A stretch of 64,000 bases of DNA from contig CM043954.1 of the NCBI GenBank assembly GCA_014529385.2, forward strand, positions 9,502,830 through 9,566,829, in the 5' to 3' direction. Position numbers and translations under genes: made by a program. The notes below the pieces were generated by a model. It ran no database searches and was not told the DNA's origin. It was given only the letters and a program-made list of their open reading frames with translations. Origin of the DNA: Adiantum capillus-veneris. Its lineage: Eukaryota > Streptophyta > Polypodiopsida > Polypodiales > Pteridaceae. Below, piece by piece: positions 44,949-57,611 of this stretch (position 1 is its first letter; each line of letters starts with the position of its first letter).

Positions 44949-45036
44949 ATCCGATTGATCAACATCCGAGTAACTACAATCCGACTTACTACATATCCGA
45001 TGAAGCATATCCGACTGGCTAACAAAATAGATCTGA
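44949..45036. repeat. Array of ATCCGA motifs
   Basis: ATCCGA at 44949, 44964, 44979, 44995 and 45009, and ATCTGA at 45031: spacing 15, 15, 16, 14 and 22 bp, with similar spacer text (ttgatcaac, gtaactaca, cttactaca). Further copies lie in other B-family LTR pieces (43744, 43759, 43804, 57097, and inverted at about 26585-26650). Confidence 0.7.
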
Positions 45037-45068
45037 CTAACTACTAAACTGAAAAATCCTTGAAAAAG

Positions 45069-45540
45069 GGGAGAGATAAGCAAGGAGTTGAAGGCAGAAG
45101 AAAAAGGGTTTAGAGCTCAGCAAAGGAGGAATCTACATGATAATTGACAATAATTGATGCTTAATGATTAAGGTAGTGAGTAGAGTTGATGTTTGCAGAA
45201 TCCAAGGTCAGTTGAGGCAGATAAAGTGAAAGGCAAAAATTTTCTTCACCCACATCAGTCCGAAGGTTGATTAATCTTCGTCTTAAGCCCCGATGTTGTT
45301 AACGGCCCGGTTAATTCTGTAAAAAGGGAGCTTAAACTCCTAATTTTTAGCTGATCCGAGTGACGGTTCTGCTAACAAACCACCTCAGCTATCTATTGAT
45401 TACATTGTACTGAAAGCCTGAATTGATTAATTGAAGACTACGGTGATTGCCCAAACCATATGCATCTGTTTTTCTTGTTCTCTCTCACACCTCCCACAGC
45501 CAGAGGCTCGATGCCTGCCCGCTCACGGTTTGAACACATA
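45069..45540 (+). repeat. Repeat S, copy 1
   Basis: About 470 bp from 'gagagataagcaagg' to 'cacatatcccccgac', found again at 55518-55990 at perhaps 85-90 percent identity by eye. Here it is followed directly by the gag-like gene of U and could be its LTR or leader. The second copy is joined to B'' gag. Confidence 0.7.
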
Positions 45541-45591
45541 TCCCCCGACGTCTTTGGTGAACCCAACGCAAAACGAGCCGGGATGGGAGTT

Positions 45592-46057
45592 AAAGATGGA
45601 GAATCTAGAGCAGATGATGAAGATGATTGCAGAGTTAAGTGCAAACGGTTTTGATGATAAGTCAACAGTTCTAGATTTTTCAAAGATGCTTCAATTGGTT
45701 TAACGATCTCTGCTTGAAATGAAGACCGTAAAGAAGAAAAATCAAATGGATGAAGATTTGGATGCAGCTTTAGATGCAGCATACGACGAGAGACGGGTTT
45801 TTGATGGATACGATCCAAAAGGTTACCTCGAGTGCTATGATCTAGAAATCACGTTAAGAGGCATACCTGAAGAGTTAATGGTCAGATCTTTTGAGCAGTT
45901 AGTGAGTTCAGATTTTAAGGAACAGATTCAAGAGGTTACCAAAGCCTACAACGACGACTGGGAGTATTTCAAAGAAGCTATTGTACAGGTAAGTTATGAG
46001 CACTATGAAAGCTATCAAGAACAGAGTGCAAGTATACCGGACTATGCGGATATTTGA
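45592..46057 (+). pseudogene. Element U: gag-like protein
   Basis: ATG at 45592 ('MENLEQMMKMIAELSANGF'), in-frame TAA at 45701, then in the same frame 'RRVFDGYDPKGYLECYDLEI', 'LRGIPEELMVRSFEQLV' and 'DDWEYFKEAIVQ'. This has the layout of retroelement capsid N-domains (F-G-x-P..YL..Y...M...G..E......F........W..FK). Family not identified; no zinc knuckle seen. Stop at 46055. Confidence 0.6.
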
Positions 46058-46365
46058 GGACAAGTACGATCAAAGTTAGAAGCTATGATTGATGACTGTA
46101 TTGTACAAGATTCTACCTTCTTATAGGATAATGATGATGAAATAGTTAAAGTTGTGTATGCAAAGTTGGGTTTGCATATGTTGTGCATGAAGTAGAAGTC
46201 TTGAGGGTGAGGCTTCAGGATACACAGGGCGATTTTTGCAAAGAATCTACACATGCAACCCAGGATACACATGATGAATCTTGCAGAGAACTTATGCATG
46301 CAGTACAGGAGGAAAAGAAACCAGGGAATCAAAACAATGAATTGGCTAAAGCTCATGAATAAATT

Positions 46366-47736
46366 GTGCAGGTGAATAAGTGTAGCCATATTCAAGTAGA
46401 CATGCATGAAGATTTGGTTACAACTGATACTTTTGATACTAACTCAGAATTAGAGAAAAAGTTTTATGGTACAGATTCTACCATAGAGGTGATTGATGAT
46501 ACTAGTACAAATTCTACCATAGAGTTGATTGATGGTACTGGTACAGATTTTGCCAAAGAGTTGATTAATGATACAGATGTTATAGGACAAAGCAGGGATG
46601 CTGTTGCGAGCAGCATGACCATGGATTTTGGTATACCAGATTTATCAAATTTGAATGTACCGGATTTTGAGTACTTGGTTAAGCAAGAGTATGTGATTGA
46701 AGATCTACAAAATGTTGATTTAGAGGGGGTTTAGACTCCTTCAATGACAAGTTGTTGTGAAGCCGAGCTACCAAAGTGGGAAACTGAACTTGAATGTGAT
46801 GATGATGAATCAGAGGGGGTGCAGACTCCTTCTTTGACAAGTTTTTGTGACCTAGAGCTACCGATTTGGCAGACTGATCCTGAATTTGCTGGTGATTTAG
46901 AGGGGGAGAAAACTTCTTCTCTATCAAGAATTTGAGACAAACGGCTCACACTATGGCAGAATGATCATGAACTTGATGATGTTGATTCAGACGGGGGGCA
47001 TAGTGAAGTGTAATCTCTTGTTGATGAATATGATTGGTTTCATTGTGCCAATGGTACAAACAGGGCAGTAGATGAAATTCTCAATCTGCATGCCGAACTT
47101 TGTGCTACAGAAGTGCAAAGATATTTGGATGAGGGTAAAAGACTTAAAGAGAAGTTTTCAGCAGATGTGTTTAGTATGCATGTCACATGTGGAAATCTTA
47201 GTTTACAGTAGCCTAAGATGTGCAAGATGCAGGAACCTTCTGAAGCGGTGGACTTACATCTTATGTGCTTATTGGAGGAGGCTTTAAAGGATTCTCAAAT
47301 ACAAATGCTAAGGATATCAATCAATCTAGATTCATGCATGAGCCAGTTTGTTTAGATCCAACAGATGATAAACTTATACAGCTGCTAGATGATGCTCTAC
47401 TTTGATTTTGAGCTTCTACAAGATAGAGAATTGTTTTCTGATGCATCTTGCGAGCCTAATGAAGAGAGTTTTACCAGAGACTTGATGTATTCAGATATGC
47501 AGGATCAGATTTCCAATACTAGTGAAAGTGAAGGTGCACTGCCAATGCTTTTACTTGTGATTGATGATCGAAAATTGGATGAGCTAGTTACACAGGGGAT
47601 ATGGCAGTATCTAGTGATACCTGATGCTATATGGGATCTTCTGTTACCCTATGATGTAGGGGATTTTGAGCTAGCTTTTGACCCAAGAGGTGATAAATAT
47701 GCATGGTCCTCGGAAATTGACTTATATGCCATATGA
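46366..47736 (+). pseudogene. Element U: acidic protein with tandem repeats
   Basis: Broken frames of one strongly acidic protein. Three short repeats of the type 'DSTIEVIDDTSTN' occur at about 46475-46585. Three repeats of about 85-95 bp ('EGVQTPSLTSFCDLELPIWQ' and variants) occur at 46725-46980, each with a gagggggt purine tract. A further open stretch at 47389-47736 is acidic. No domain recognised, so function is unknown; it lies where pol would be expected. Confidence 0.5.
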
Positions 47737-48805
47737 TCCAGGCAGTTTTCATGAAGATTTGTGGGTTAATTTATGTTTATGCTCTACCTATTAGAAATTC
47801 TTGTATTTTCCCTATGATCCTAGAGAATGGTGCAATTGTTTTTAAAGGAATGCTCACAGCTAGGCAAATGGTTAGTTTCCCATTTGATCCTGGGGGCTAC
47901 TAAAGTGTCAATTGGTGCAGATTCGAAAAGTACCAGTTATCTGTTGTAGCAGGTTGCATGGTACAAGGTTTTGGTTTCTAGATTATGCTAAGTCAAAAGA
48001 GTTTTTGGTTATGCAGTCAATAAGCTTACACGGCTGGCTTCTAGTTGACTTCTTTGGATAATTGATGAAGTATCTTCACATCTTTTGAGTTGGTTCTGCT
48101 ACCAGAACTTGAGGTAAAGGACTTGACGGACATTCCTTGTGCAGACAGATTAAGGCATACTTGAGCTTGACAGGGTTCCCTAAACCAAGATTAATGGTCA
48201 AGCCATGTGCATCATTAACTGGAGCACTTGAGTATGGTGGGGTTCACTAAACAGGTTATCCATAATTGAATGCTTTGAAGATACGGCATATACGGTTCAA
48301 AGATTTCTTATGGGCAGCTACCTAATGATTAAGTTAGAACATTGATGATAGGGTGTAAGCCTTACTTTATTTTTTATATTTTTACTAGGTATGTGAGTCT
48401 AATGATGGCAAAGAGATTAAGGTACCTAAAGCAGATGCAGATTGAAGTACAGTTGGCAGAGACCGGAGACTGTGTAGGTTCAGAGGGGGTGGATGTCATG
48501 GCAGCTCTGCTGCTATGAAGAGAAAAAGAAAAGAGAATTGCAAGCTAAGCTTCTTTGAGGCCTACACACTTACTGAGCAGTGATCAGGGCTTGTTAACAG
48601 GCCAAGTTTAATGCTGAATGTATGTGAGATGCAGTTTAAAAGGCCAATTGATGTCTTCGTGATGCTAAAAAGAGAGTATGATTAAAGTGAGCATAGATGG
48701 GAGTTTATAATTTAGAACTGTAGTGCTTGAAGTGCTCTAACAGCCTATCTTTATGGCTCGTCGATCGGAGCTACGGTGCAAAAGTTATGGCAATTTGAAG
48801 TTTAA
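47737..48805 (+). other. Decayed 3' part of U with possible polypurine tract and LTR start
   Basis: No long frame. Fragments such as 'LPYDPGSFHEDLW' and 'FPYDPREWC' suggest decayed coding sequence. 'cagagggggtgga' at about 48481-48493 followed by 'tgtcatggca' looks like a polypurine tract and LTR start. If so, the LTR is cut at about 48800 by element C. Confidence 0.35.
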
Positions 48806-50890
48806 GTTGATGCAGATCCGTACCGGATTGGGCAACTGCAGCGACGGGATAGAGATGAAATGAATGCCGGAGAAATTTCGGGATGCAACATGGATGACAT
48901 CCTTCCAATTGTCGACGTAAACATAAAAGGAAAGAGGGTTGGAAACACCTACATTGATGGAGGTGCACAAATCTGTGTAATGAGCGAAGCTATGATGCTT
49001 CGATTAGGGCTCGAGGTTGACAGGCCTTCTCCATGCAAGACAAAGATGGCAAACAACGCAAAAGTTAAGTGTGTGGGTGTGGTAAGTGCCGTAAAAATCA
49101 AAGCTTTCAACACTGAGGTAGAGGTAGATGTTTTTGTGATGCCTACTAAGGGGGAGGGCTATCCACTAATTTTGGGAAGGCCATGGTTGATGGCCATGAA
49201 GGCAAAACAGGACTGGGGTACTGGCCTTCTACGCATGACCGGTAAGAAAGGGGAGACAATATACTACGACATGAGGATTGGCAAGCAGAAGCAAATGAAT
49301 CTGGAAACATCGGCAGATGAAACCACTAGCGAATCTTCCAGTTCTGAGGAGGAGACCACATCCACCGACGAAAGTGACAGTTCCCTTGATGTGATGGGTA
49401 TCATTATGAACGATCCACAAAGGGTAAGCACAACTGGTGATCCATCACCAAAAGGGCAACCCAATGAAGAGGAGAGCAAATCACTTGGCCTAGGAGGAAG
49501 TAGGTTGAAGGGTATGTTGTCTACGGAATTAACACTTGAGGAGAAAGATAGTTTTTTCCAAATGTTGATGGGATTTCCTAACCTGTTCATTGACAACTAT
49601 GAAAGAATCACAGGCATTACAGTGGTGGAACATCATATTAAGCTGAAGGAAGGGGTAAAACCAGTTGTGCAAAAGCTACGACGATTGGGGGTCATACAAG
49701 AATAGGCACTCTTGGCCGAGGTAAGGAAACTGCTGGAGGCGGGATTCATCTATCCTGTAGAAAACTCATAATGGGTGTCACCCGTAGTGGTGACGCCTAA
49801 AAAGAATGGTAAGTGGAGGGTCTGTGTTGACTACAAACCACTAAATGCAGCTACAAAGAGAGACCACTTTCCTCTCCCTTTCTTGGATGAAATTCTGAAT
49901 GAAGTAGCGGGTTTTGAATGCTATACCGTCTGTGATGGTTATTCTGGATACTTTCAAATACGCATAGCCTTGGAAGATCAGCTAAAAACCACTTTTATCA
50001 CGCCATGGGGTTGTTTTGCATACAGGGTTATGCCATTTGGTCTCACAAATGCACCTGCCACATTCCAAAGATATGTCACATATGTTTTTCAACCGTTCTT
50101 TGGAACATCCATAAGAGTGTTCATTGATGATTTTTGTATATATAGCTCCCGTATTTCACATTTAGAAAAGGTAACTGAAGGTTTGGCCAGGTTGCAGAGC
50201 CTAGGTGGGCAATTAAATGTGGATAAATGCCACATTGGGGAGAGTAAAGTCATTCTACTAGGCCATGAAATTTCAGCAAAAGGTATCAACGCCGACCCAA
50301 GTAAGGTGTCCGCACTCATAGCCCTACCTTCACCAACGACCGCACGTCAACTGGTCTCTTTTCTACAGAAGGTGAGGTACTAAAGTAGATTCATACATCT
50401 ACTATCACAACTTGTTCTACCACTGCAACAACTCACTCAAAGATCAACTTTCACTTGGGACGAGGAAAGCGAACATCACTACAACAAGGTAAAAGAGGTC
50501 TTAGCCACTCTGCCAACTATCTCACCACCTAAGTGGGATGAAAAATTCTATGTCACCTCAAGTGTTGGTGATGACTCATTGGGGGCTATGCTACTCCAAA
50601 AGGATATGACGACATCTTTCATGAGGCCAATCTACTTCTCTAGTCGAATGATGACAATAGGAGAGAAAGGTTTCACCCATGTGGAACACTTAGTCCTAGC
50701 TCTTAGATTTGCAACAACAAAGTTTAGGTCATATTTGCTGCCTAAGTAATTTGTGATTCTAACCACGGATGAAATATTTCCCTATGTTGTACAACACATG
50801 GATGTGTCTGCTCGATTTACTAAATGGCTAGTTCGTCTGCAAGAGTTTGACTACACGGTACAGGTAGAAAGCACGACAAGGGCAAGTCTT
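48806..50890 (+). pseudogene. Element C (second copy of family A): protease, RT and first RNase H
   Basis: 5'-truncated; the frame is entered at about 48806 without a start. Protease motif 'YIDGGAQICVMSEAMMLRLG' (D-G-G active site) is present here but lies outside the window for A. The RT region is as in A but uninterrupted. Stops at 49703 (TAG), 49768 (TAA), 50381 (TAA) and 50747 (TAA). A 26-bp deletion at about 50885, between two CAAGT repeats still present in A, shifts the frame. Confidence 0.93.
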
Positions 50891-50948
50891 TGAAGGGAAG
50901 GAGAAGCAATCTAAGGAAGGAGAAGTCCGATTACCTCCAGTACCACCG

Positions 50949-52742
50949 ATGGTAGAAGGAGCATACTCTCTCTACTTTGATGGAGCCTACAAGCGAGCGT
51001 CCGACAAAGCAGCTGCAGGCATAGTGGTCTTTGATGACAAAGGGACAAAGGTATTTTCGTTGGGCCAATTGTTAGATTCACATTCTAACAATGAAGCTGA
51101 GTATGCAGCACTAACCAAGGGTCTACAATGGTGCGTCTCGCAAGGTGTACAACGCCTTAATGTATTTGGGGATGCTCTACTTCTGGTAAGGCAAGTAAAT
51201 GGAGCATGGACATGCAAGAATCCTAGTTTAAGGACTCACTTAAGTGGTGTAAAAACCTTGTTGGGTAAGTTTGAAGAAGTTCAAATACACCATATCCCAA
51301 GGGCTCAAAACCAAGAAGCAGATGCCCTAGCAAGTGAAAGACTACAGGAAGTGGTGGTTGGAGCAATAAAACTAAAGCTCCCTCTATTTCAAGGCAGTGA
51401 TGCCTTGCCTGACATCATGCATTTTTTGGAAACAAGGGAATGCCCATCAGATTTAGCAAAGGGACAGAAGCAATGGCTGATGCGGAAGGCCACAAGGTAT
51501 CGACTCATCAATGACGGTTTGTACTGTAAGGGTAAGGACCAAATACTCAGGAAGGTCCCTCTCTCTCAGGAAATCACGGGAGTAATTGATAGCTGTCACG
51601 ACGGGGTTTGTGGTGGTCACTTTGCCCTAGACATAACAAGTAGGAAAATCTTGCAGGCAGGCTTCATATGGCCTAGCCTCAACCGTGATGTACACCACTG
51701 GTGCAAAACATGTAAGTTGTGTCAAAAGGCCGGCACTAGGTCACTTATGCCTGAACCACAGACACCTATTCTCTCATATGGCCCATTTGAAAAATGGGGT
51801 ATCGATGCCATTGGGCCATTACCTAGGGCCAACTCAGGAAAATTCTACATTATCATGGGGGTCAACTACATGACTAGATGGGCGGAGGCTACAACCACCA
51901 CTAGAATCACAGCGGTAGAGGTAGCTAAATTTATCTACGAGCACATATGTTGTAGGTTTGGCACACCTTTAGAGATCATCTCTGATAGAGGGCCTGGTTT
52001 CAGAGCAGACTTGGTAGGAGAATTAATGCAGAAATTGGGCATTACAAGGAGGCACTCTTCACCATATTACCCTCAATGTAATGGCCTAGTTGAAAAGGTA
52101 AATGGAATGGTTTCTAAAATTATTACCAAGCAGATAAACAATCATCCTGGAGACTGGGATAAGTATCTACTATCAGCTTTATGGGCCTACAGAACTTCAT
52201 TTCATACATCCTTGGGATTCACACCGTATCATCTAGTATTTGGTAAGGAAGCAATCTTGCCCATTGAAGTGCAACTACAAAGTCTCAGAGTAATGTCAAG
52301 CCATCTTCAACAGCCCAACATGCATTTGAGAGATCACATCATCAACTTGGAAAGACTGCAACTAGACAGAGAAGAAGCAATAAATTATTATGCAGCACAA
52401 GCAGAGCATAGACGGCTTAGCTTTAACGAGCATCTCCGGAAAAAATAATTGAACAAAGGAATGTTGGTGCTCCGCTACGACAATCGCTTCGACACACGCA
52501 AGGATAAGAAACTCCTACTCCGATGGGAAGGTCCTTTCATCATCAGGAAAAATTATGCCAATGGAAGCTACCAGCTTATGGAGGCTGATGGAAAACTTCA
52601 TAAAACCAGGGTAAATGGTTGGCGACTTAAACCTTATTTTCTTCGATTTGACCAGGCTCCACCTATTGACATTCCAGATGAGGACACACCATCAGCCGCC
52701 ACCTCCGACGATAATGATCAAACAGATGAGCTAGAGACATGA
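50949..52742 (+). pseudogene. Element C: aRNH and integrase
   Basis: An open frame of nearly 500 codons with second RNase H and integrase joined (no stop where A has TAG at 10733). The DDE core reads 'KWGIDAIGPLPRA', 'IISDRGPGFRADL' and 'PYYPQCNGLVEKVNG', all catalytic residues present. It ends at TAA 52446, and the C-terminal piece continues to 52740. It is the best preserved integrase in the window. Confidence 0.94.
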
Positions 52743-52770
52743 ATGCCTCTAGCCAAAAGGGGAGGGCTAA

Positions 52771-54322
52771 TGATGGGGGCTTTTCACAAGCCAAGCTCCC
52801 ATACCCCTCTTCTCTCATCCCCACCCCATGAAAACCCCCTCTTAGGGAGGGAGTGATAAAAGACATTGGAAAAAGTAAGAAAAAAAATAAAGTATGATTA
52901 TGTAAATATATGAGAAAGGTAAAATAGGCCACCTCATGCATGCGGGGCACCCCATCCCCACCTTGCCTCCTTTTTCTTCACTGTTGCCCCGCCGTGTGTC
53001 CCTTTTCCTCTCCTCCACTCAAAAGGTCAAACCCCTCTCTCTTCCCCTTGTCCTTTCTCCTTTCTCTCTCCCCTCAAGCTACCCCACCTCTCACCAATAA
53101 TGTATTCTAACTCACCAATAATGCACCCTAACTCACATGCAACTTACCCTATCTTCCAAAATAGTATACCCCACCCCCCCTTTCTCTCTCCTATCATATC
53201 CCATGACCCAAATACCCCCCCCTCTCTCTAAAGGGCGCCATGTCTCTTGTCTTGTAGCTAAATAACCTCCCCCACACTCACACACACTCAGTTTCACTAA
53301 AAAAGGTTCCCACAGATCCATCCCCACCCGGTGGTTACCTGATTTTTCTTGTGTTCACACACATCTGCACACAGATTCACCTCTGAACACACTCCTCTCT
53401 CTCCCCTCTTGTAATTACTTTATTCTCCATGTCACCTCTCACTTTTTTTCATCAACCCATCTCTCTCTCTTAGTCTCTCTCTCATGAGACTGCTGTTCTG
53501 GCACATATGCACACAGCCACACAAGTGGGGCCCACAGTCACATGGCCTATGTAGATAATGATTTCTTCATTTCTAAATTCTAGAATTTCTTCCCCCCCTC
53601 CTCCCCTATATAAAGAGGGGTCACCATCACACAAAAACACACACCATCACCAAAGAGTACACTATGCACTGTGTGTGCCTAGTGCACACACACACACCCA
53701 CACCATCACCATCACCGCAATCACCATGCTCGTCTTGAGCATGACCTCTACACCCTTGGGCTATGGAAGATGAAGGGAAACTAAATGAAGGATGATGGCC
53801 ATAACCCTCGTGCGAGTCTTCGCCATCAACTCCCACCTATCCGCCATGTGCTCTACCACGCTCTCCCTTCTCATTCCCCTACCCTATGCTCCCCATTTCA
53901 TCGCCTAATTCTCTAAATAAAGCTTGAGGTTTTGTGAGTATGTTTTCTTGCAATGTTTTGCCCATGTGAGGTGTGAGGAATCGCCACCTAGTCTTGTGTT
54001 TTGGAGTGAGCTTGTGTATGTGTGAAGGGTGTGCGGATTCGCCATCCTTTTGTGATGCCTAAGTACTAAGCCGCTATACCCCCTCCCTCACTCTCTCTCT
54101 CTCTCTCTCACTTGATCTCATTCCATTTCCTTTTCATCATTACTCCCAAGAATCCATCTCTCTTGGATGAAAACTTTGTTATGGTGGTGTGTTGTTTGCG
54201 TCCTAGCCGCTGAAGCTAGGTGGTGCCCCCTGTTTGCTTTACCATGACAGGCTCGAGGCGCGCCATTCGGTCCCCGGTGTTTTAGAGGCTGTCAGGGTTC
54301 GGGGTTCGCTTTGCTCCCGTCA
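52771..54322 (+). repeat. Element C 3' LTR
   Basis: 1552 bp, very similar to 12152-13713, preceded by the same aaaaggggagggct tract. TATA box at about 53607, AATAAA at about 53915. Followed by unrelated sequence ('atgtgtatgttc') that leads into the PPR fragment. Confidence 0.95.
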
Positions 54323-54458
54323 ATGTGTATGTTCTAAGCAGCATATGATGGTCATAGGAAATGGCAGCACGAAAAATAGAATCCGGACGAGCAAGTTTTG
54401 ACAATTTCAAAGCCGGGAGGGATCTGTGCGGTGCTCATACGGAAGCACATAAGGTTAT

Positions 54459-54760
54459 GAAGAGCTTCATATCCGGAATGTCGTCTCTTGGAATGCAATG
54501 ATCGCGGGATACACCCAACAGAAGCAAGGTGAGGAAGTTGGTTATTTTGAGCTGATGCAAAGAGAGGAAAACTCTCCAAATGAAATCCCCTATATTTGCA
54601 TCTTGATGGTTGTGGTGGCATTCAACACACAAGGTGGCAACAGAATTCACGGTGATATTACTAGTCAGGGGATGTTGGAAAGTGATGTCATGCAAGGAAT
54701 TGCCTTGGCCGATATGTATGCCAAATGTGATGCCCTTCAAATGGCCGCCCAAGGGCCCAA
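54459..54760 (+). pseudogene. PPR protein gene fragment (PLS type)
   Basis: The frame reads 'ELHIRNVVSWNAMIAGYTQQ', then 'EENSPNEIPYICILM' and 'DVMQGIALADMYAKCDAL', three consecutive PPR-type segments as in plant organelle RNA-editing factors. It is truncated on both sides, with upstream frameshifts (54360-54450) and no start. This is the only sequence in the window that looks derived from a host gene family. Probably captured or left behind at an insertion site. Confidence 0.8.
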
Positions 54761-55517
<757 letters not shown>

Positions 55518-55990
55518 GGGAGAGATAAGCAAGGAGTTGAAGTCAGAAGGAAAGGGGTTAGATCTCACCAAAGCAGGAAGTTACAGGATAATTGACAATA
55601 ACCGATGCTTAATGATTAAGGCAGTGAGCAGAGTCAAAGTTTGTAGAATCCAAGGTCAGTTGAGGCAGATAAAGCGAAATGCAAAAATTTCCTTCACCGA
55701 CATCAGTTCGAAGGTCGATTAATCTTCTTCTTAAACCCCGGTGTCATTAACGGCCCGATTAATTTTGTAAAAAGGGATCTTAAAATCCTAATTTTCAGCT
55801 GATCCAAGTGATGGTGCTATTAACAGCCCACCTCGGCTCATTGTATTGAAAGCTTGAATTGATTAATTGAAGACTATGGTGATTGCCCAAACCATATGCA
55901 TCTGGTTTTCTTGTTCTCTCTCACAACTCCCACAGCTAGAGTCTTGGAGCCTGCCTGGCTCACGTTCCGAAGACATATACCCCGACATTG
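55518..55990 (+). repeat. Repeat S, copy 2
   Basis: Second copy of 45069-45540, ending 'acatataccccgac', directly joined to the truncated end of B'' gag. Confidence 0.7.
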
Positions 55991-55995
55991 GTCAT

Positions 55996-56640
55996 TCCAA
56001 GTCTTTTTTCAACCCTTGCTCTGCAGCTGTGACCAAATTGTTATAGCCACCTACAATGTCTATGTTGGCCATAGCATTCTTCAATCCTTTTCTTAGACCT
56101 TTCAAAAAATAACCTGCTAACATCTCATTTGTGGGTCTCTCATTACCCTGTAATCTTTCCATCAAAATCTGAATAATCTTCCACCAACATACTTCCCTGT
56201 CTATTGTCCCTGATTTTCTTTAGAGTATCAGTCGGAGTTTTCTCTTTTTTGAATCTATGTAAGAATGCTACTCTGAGTGCAGCATAAGTTGCAAAATGTG
56301 CAATTCCATATTGGTTAAACCACCTCATTGCTTTACCTTCCAGTGTTTCTGCAAATTATTGCAATTTTATATCATCACCATATATTGCCTGTTGTCCACT
56401 AGCTTGCCACTTGGTCTCAAATTGAGCCACATGACAATCTGCATCTTCACCTGAATTGCCTCTGAATTTTGTTGCTTTAACCTTGGGATTAGGAGGTGGT
56501 TGAGCCATAGGGGGAGGCTGAGGTACTCTCCTAGGTCTTTTCCTGGTAGATACCTGTAGTGGGTCAAAGTGGACTCTTCCTATACTTCTTGCAGATCTTG
56601 CTATGAAGAGTAGAGCCCGACAAATTGGCCCACCTTCCTT
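55996..56640 (-). pseudogene. Element B'' gag
   Basis: 'MRWFNQYGIAHFATYAALRV' and 'LHRFKKEKTPTDTLKKI' match gag of B (22283-22400). The upstream part ('FDPLQVSTRK'-like, about 56570) corresponds to the B leader. Interrupted by stops and truncated at about 55996 by repeat S. Its presence shows what the 5' end of B, now lost, looked like. Confidence 0.78.
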
Positions 56641-56842
56641 CCTGCTGATGATCCTGAACTCTCCCCTACCTGATTCCCTGGTTGCACTTCCAGGACATCC
56701 ACTTCTACTTATTCCTCTATTGTAACTTCATAATGGAAAGGATCAATATTCCCTGCTTGGGTCTGAGCCCTTGTGTAATAGACCCTAGATACCCTTCATG
56801 GCCCCTCTGACATACATCACCAGTTAATGAAACAAAGATAGT

Positions 56843-57202
56843 TGGGGTTCGACGACACAATGATATCTCTCAACAAACATACTCTCAATAGAGAATCAAA
56901 ATTCACTCAGTAATCAGACTCATCAGAAAACACAGACAGAGAAAAGTGAGAGCCAAGAGAAGAAGATCAGACACAGGAAGAAAACTCCATTGATCAAAGC
57001 TTGAATACATCTTGACTCTTGTGTGTTTTTTACCCACGACTTCTACCATAAAAAGAGTTACAATTGTCTAACTGAATGTTCTTGGCATACATATCCAATT
57101 GACCAAAATCCGACCTAACCATATTCTGACTAAGGCTCATTCTGACCAGCATGACTTAATTCAACTGAGCACTATTCTGACAATTCTATTACCCTTTCAA
57201 CA
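56843..57202 (-). repeat. Element B'' 5' LTR
   Basis: 360 bp; minus-strand ends TGTTGAAAGG...CGAACCCCA. The last 80-90 bp match the LTR ends in B (up to 28031) and B' (from about 42692). Contains the ATCCGA motif. Gag of B'' follows after about 200 bp. The 185 bp between it and 57388 hold nothing recognisable except a purine-rich end. Confidence 0.7.
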
Positions 57203-57387
57203 AAGACGCTTATGTTTGGTTTTTGAGTTCTAGTTTGTCTCACACTGATAGTTGTTTGAGGGAAATGCACACACACACACCTATGTTATTGTCAAGGGGG
57301 GCACTTCTACTCATAGTTTCAAGTGACTGAACTCTACCATGGTCTCTCTCGAGTCCATTGTCAGTGGTTTGGGATTAAGGGGTGGGG

Positions 57388-57542
57388 TTGTTGGGTTCAA
57401 ACTGTTGTTGGTATACCCATGTGAAACGCCTCTTAAAGGCATGCAGATACACTTGTAGTTTGCATGGCAAGATAGATCTATATATGTATAAGGAATTTTA
57501 AATTATAATATAGCGTGGTGTTTTTATCGTGTCAACTCTTCT

Positions 57543-57611
<69 letters not shown>

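Larger units (their letters stand above)
42310..45060 (-). mobile_element. Element B': inverted, internally deleted relative of B
   Basis: The inverted counterpart of 26000-28411, with homology ending sharply at 'acctcctttgg' on this side. It carries the LTR end (about 42692), a remnant of frame Y, frame X, the LTR start region with ATCCGA motifs (about 43740-43810) and integrase. Gag through RNase H are missing. Compared with B it lacks about 0.4 kb between frames X and Y. Confidence 0.78.
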
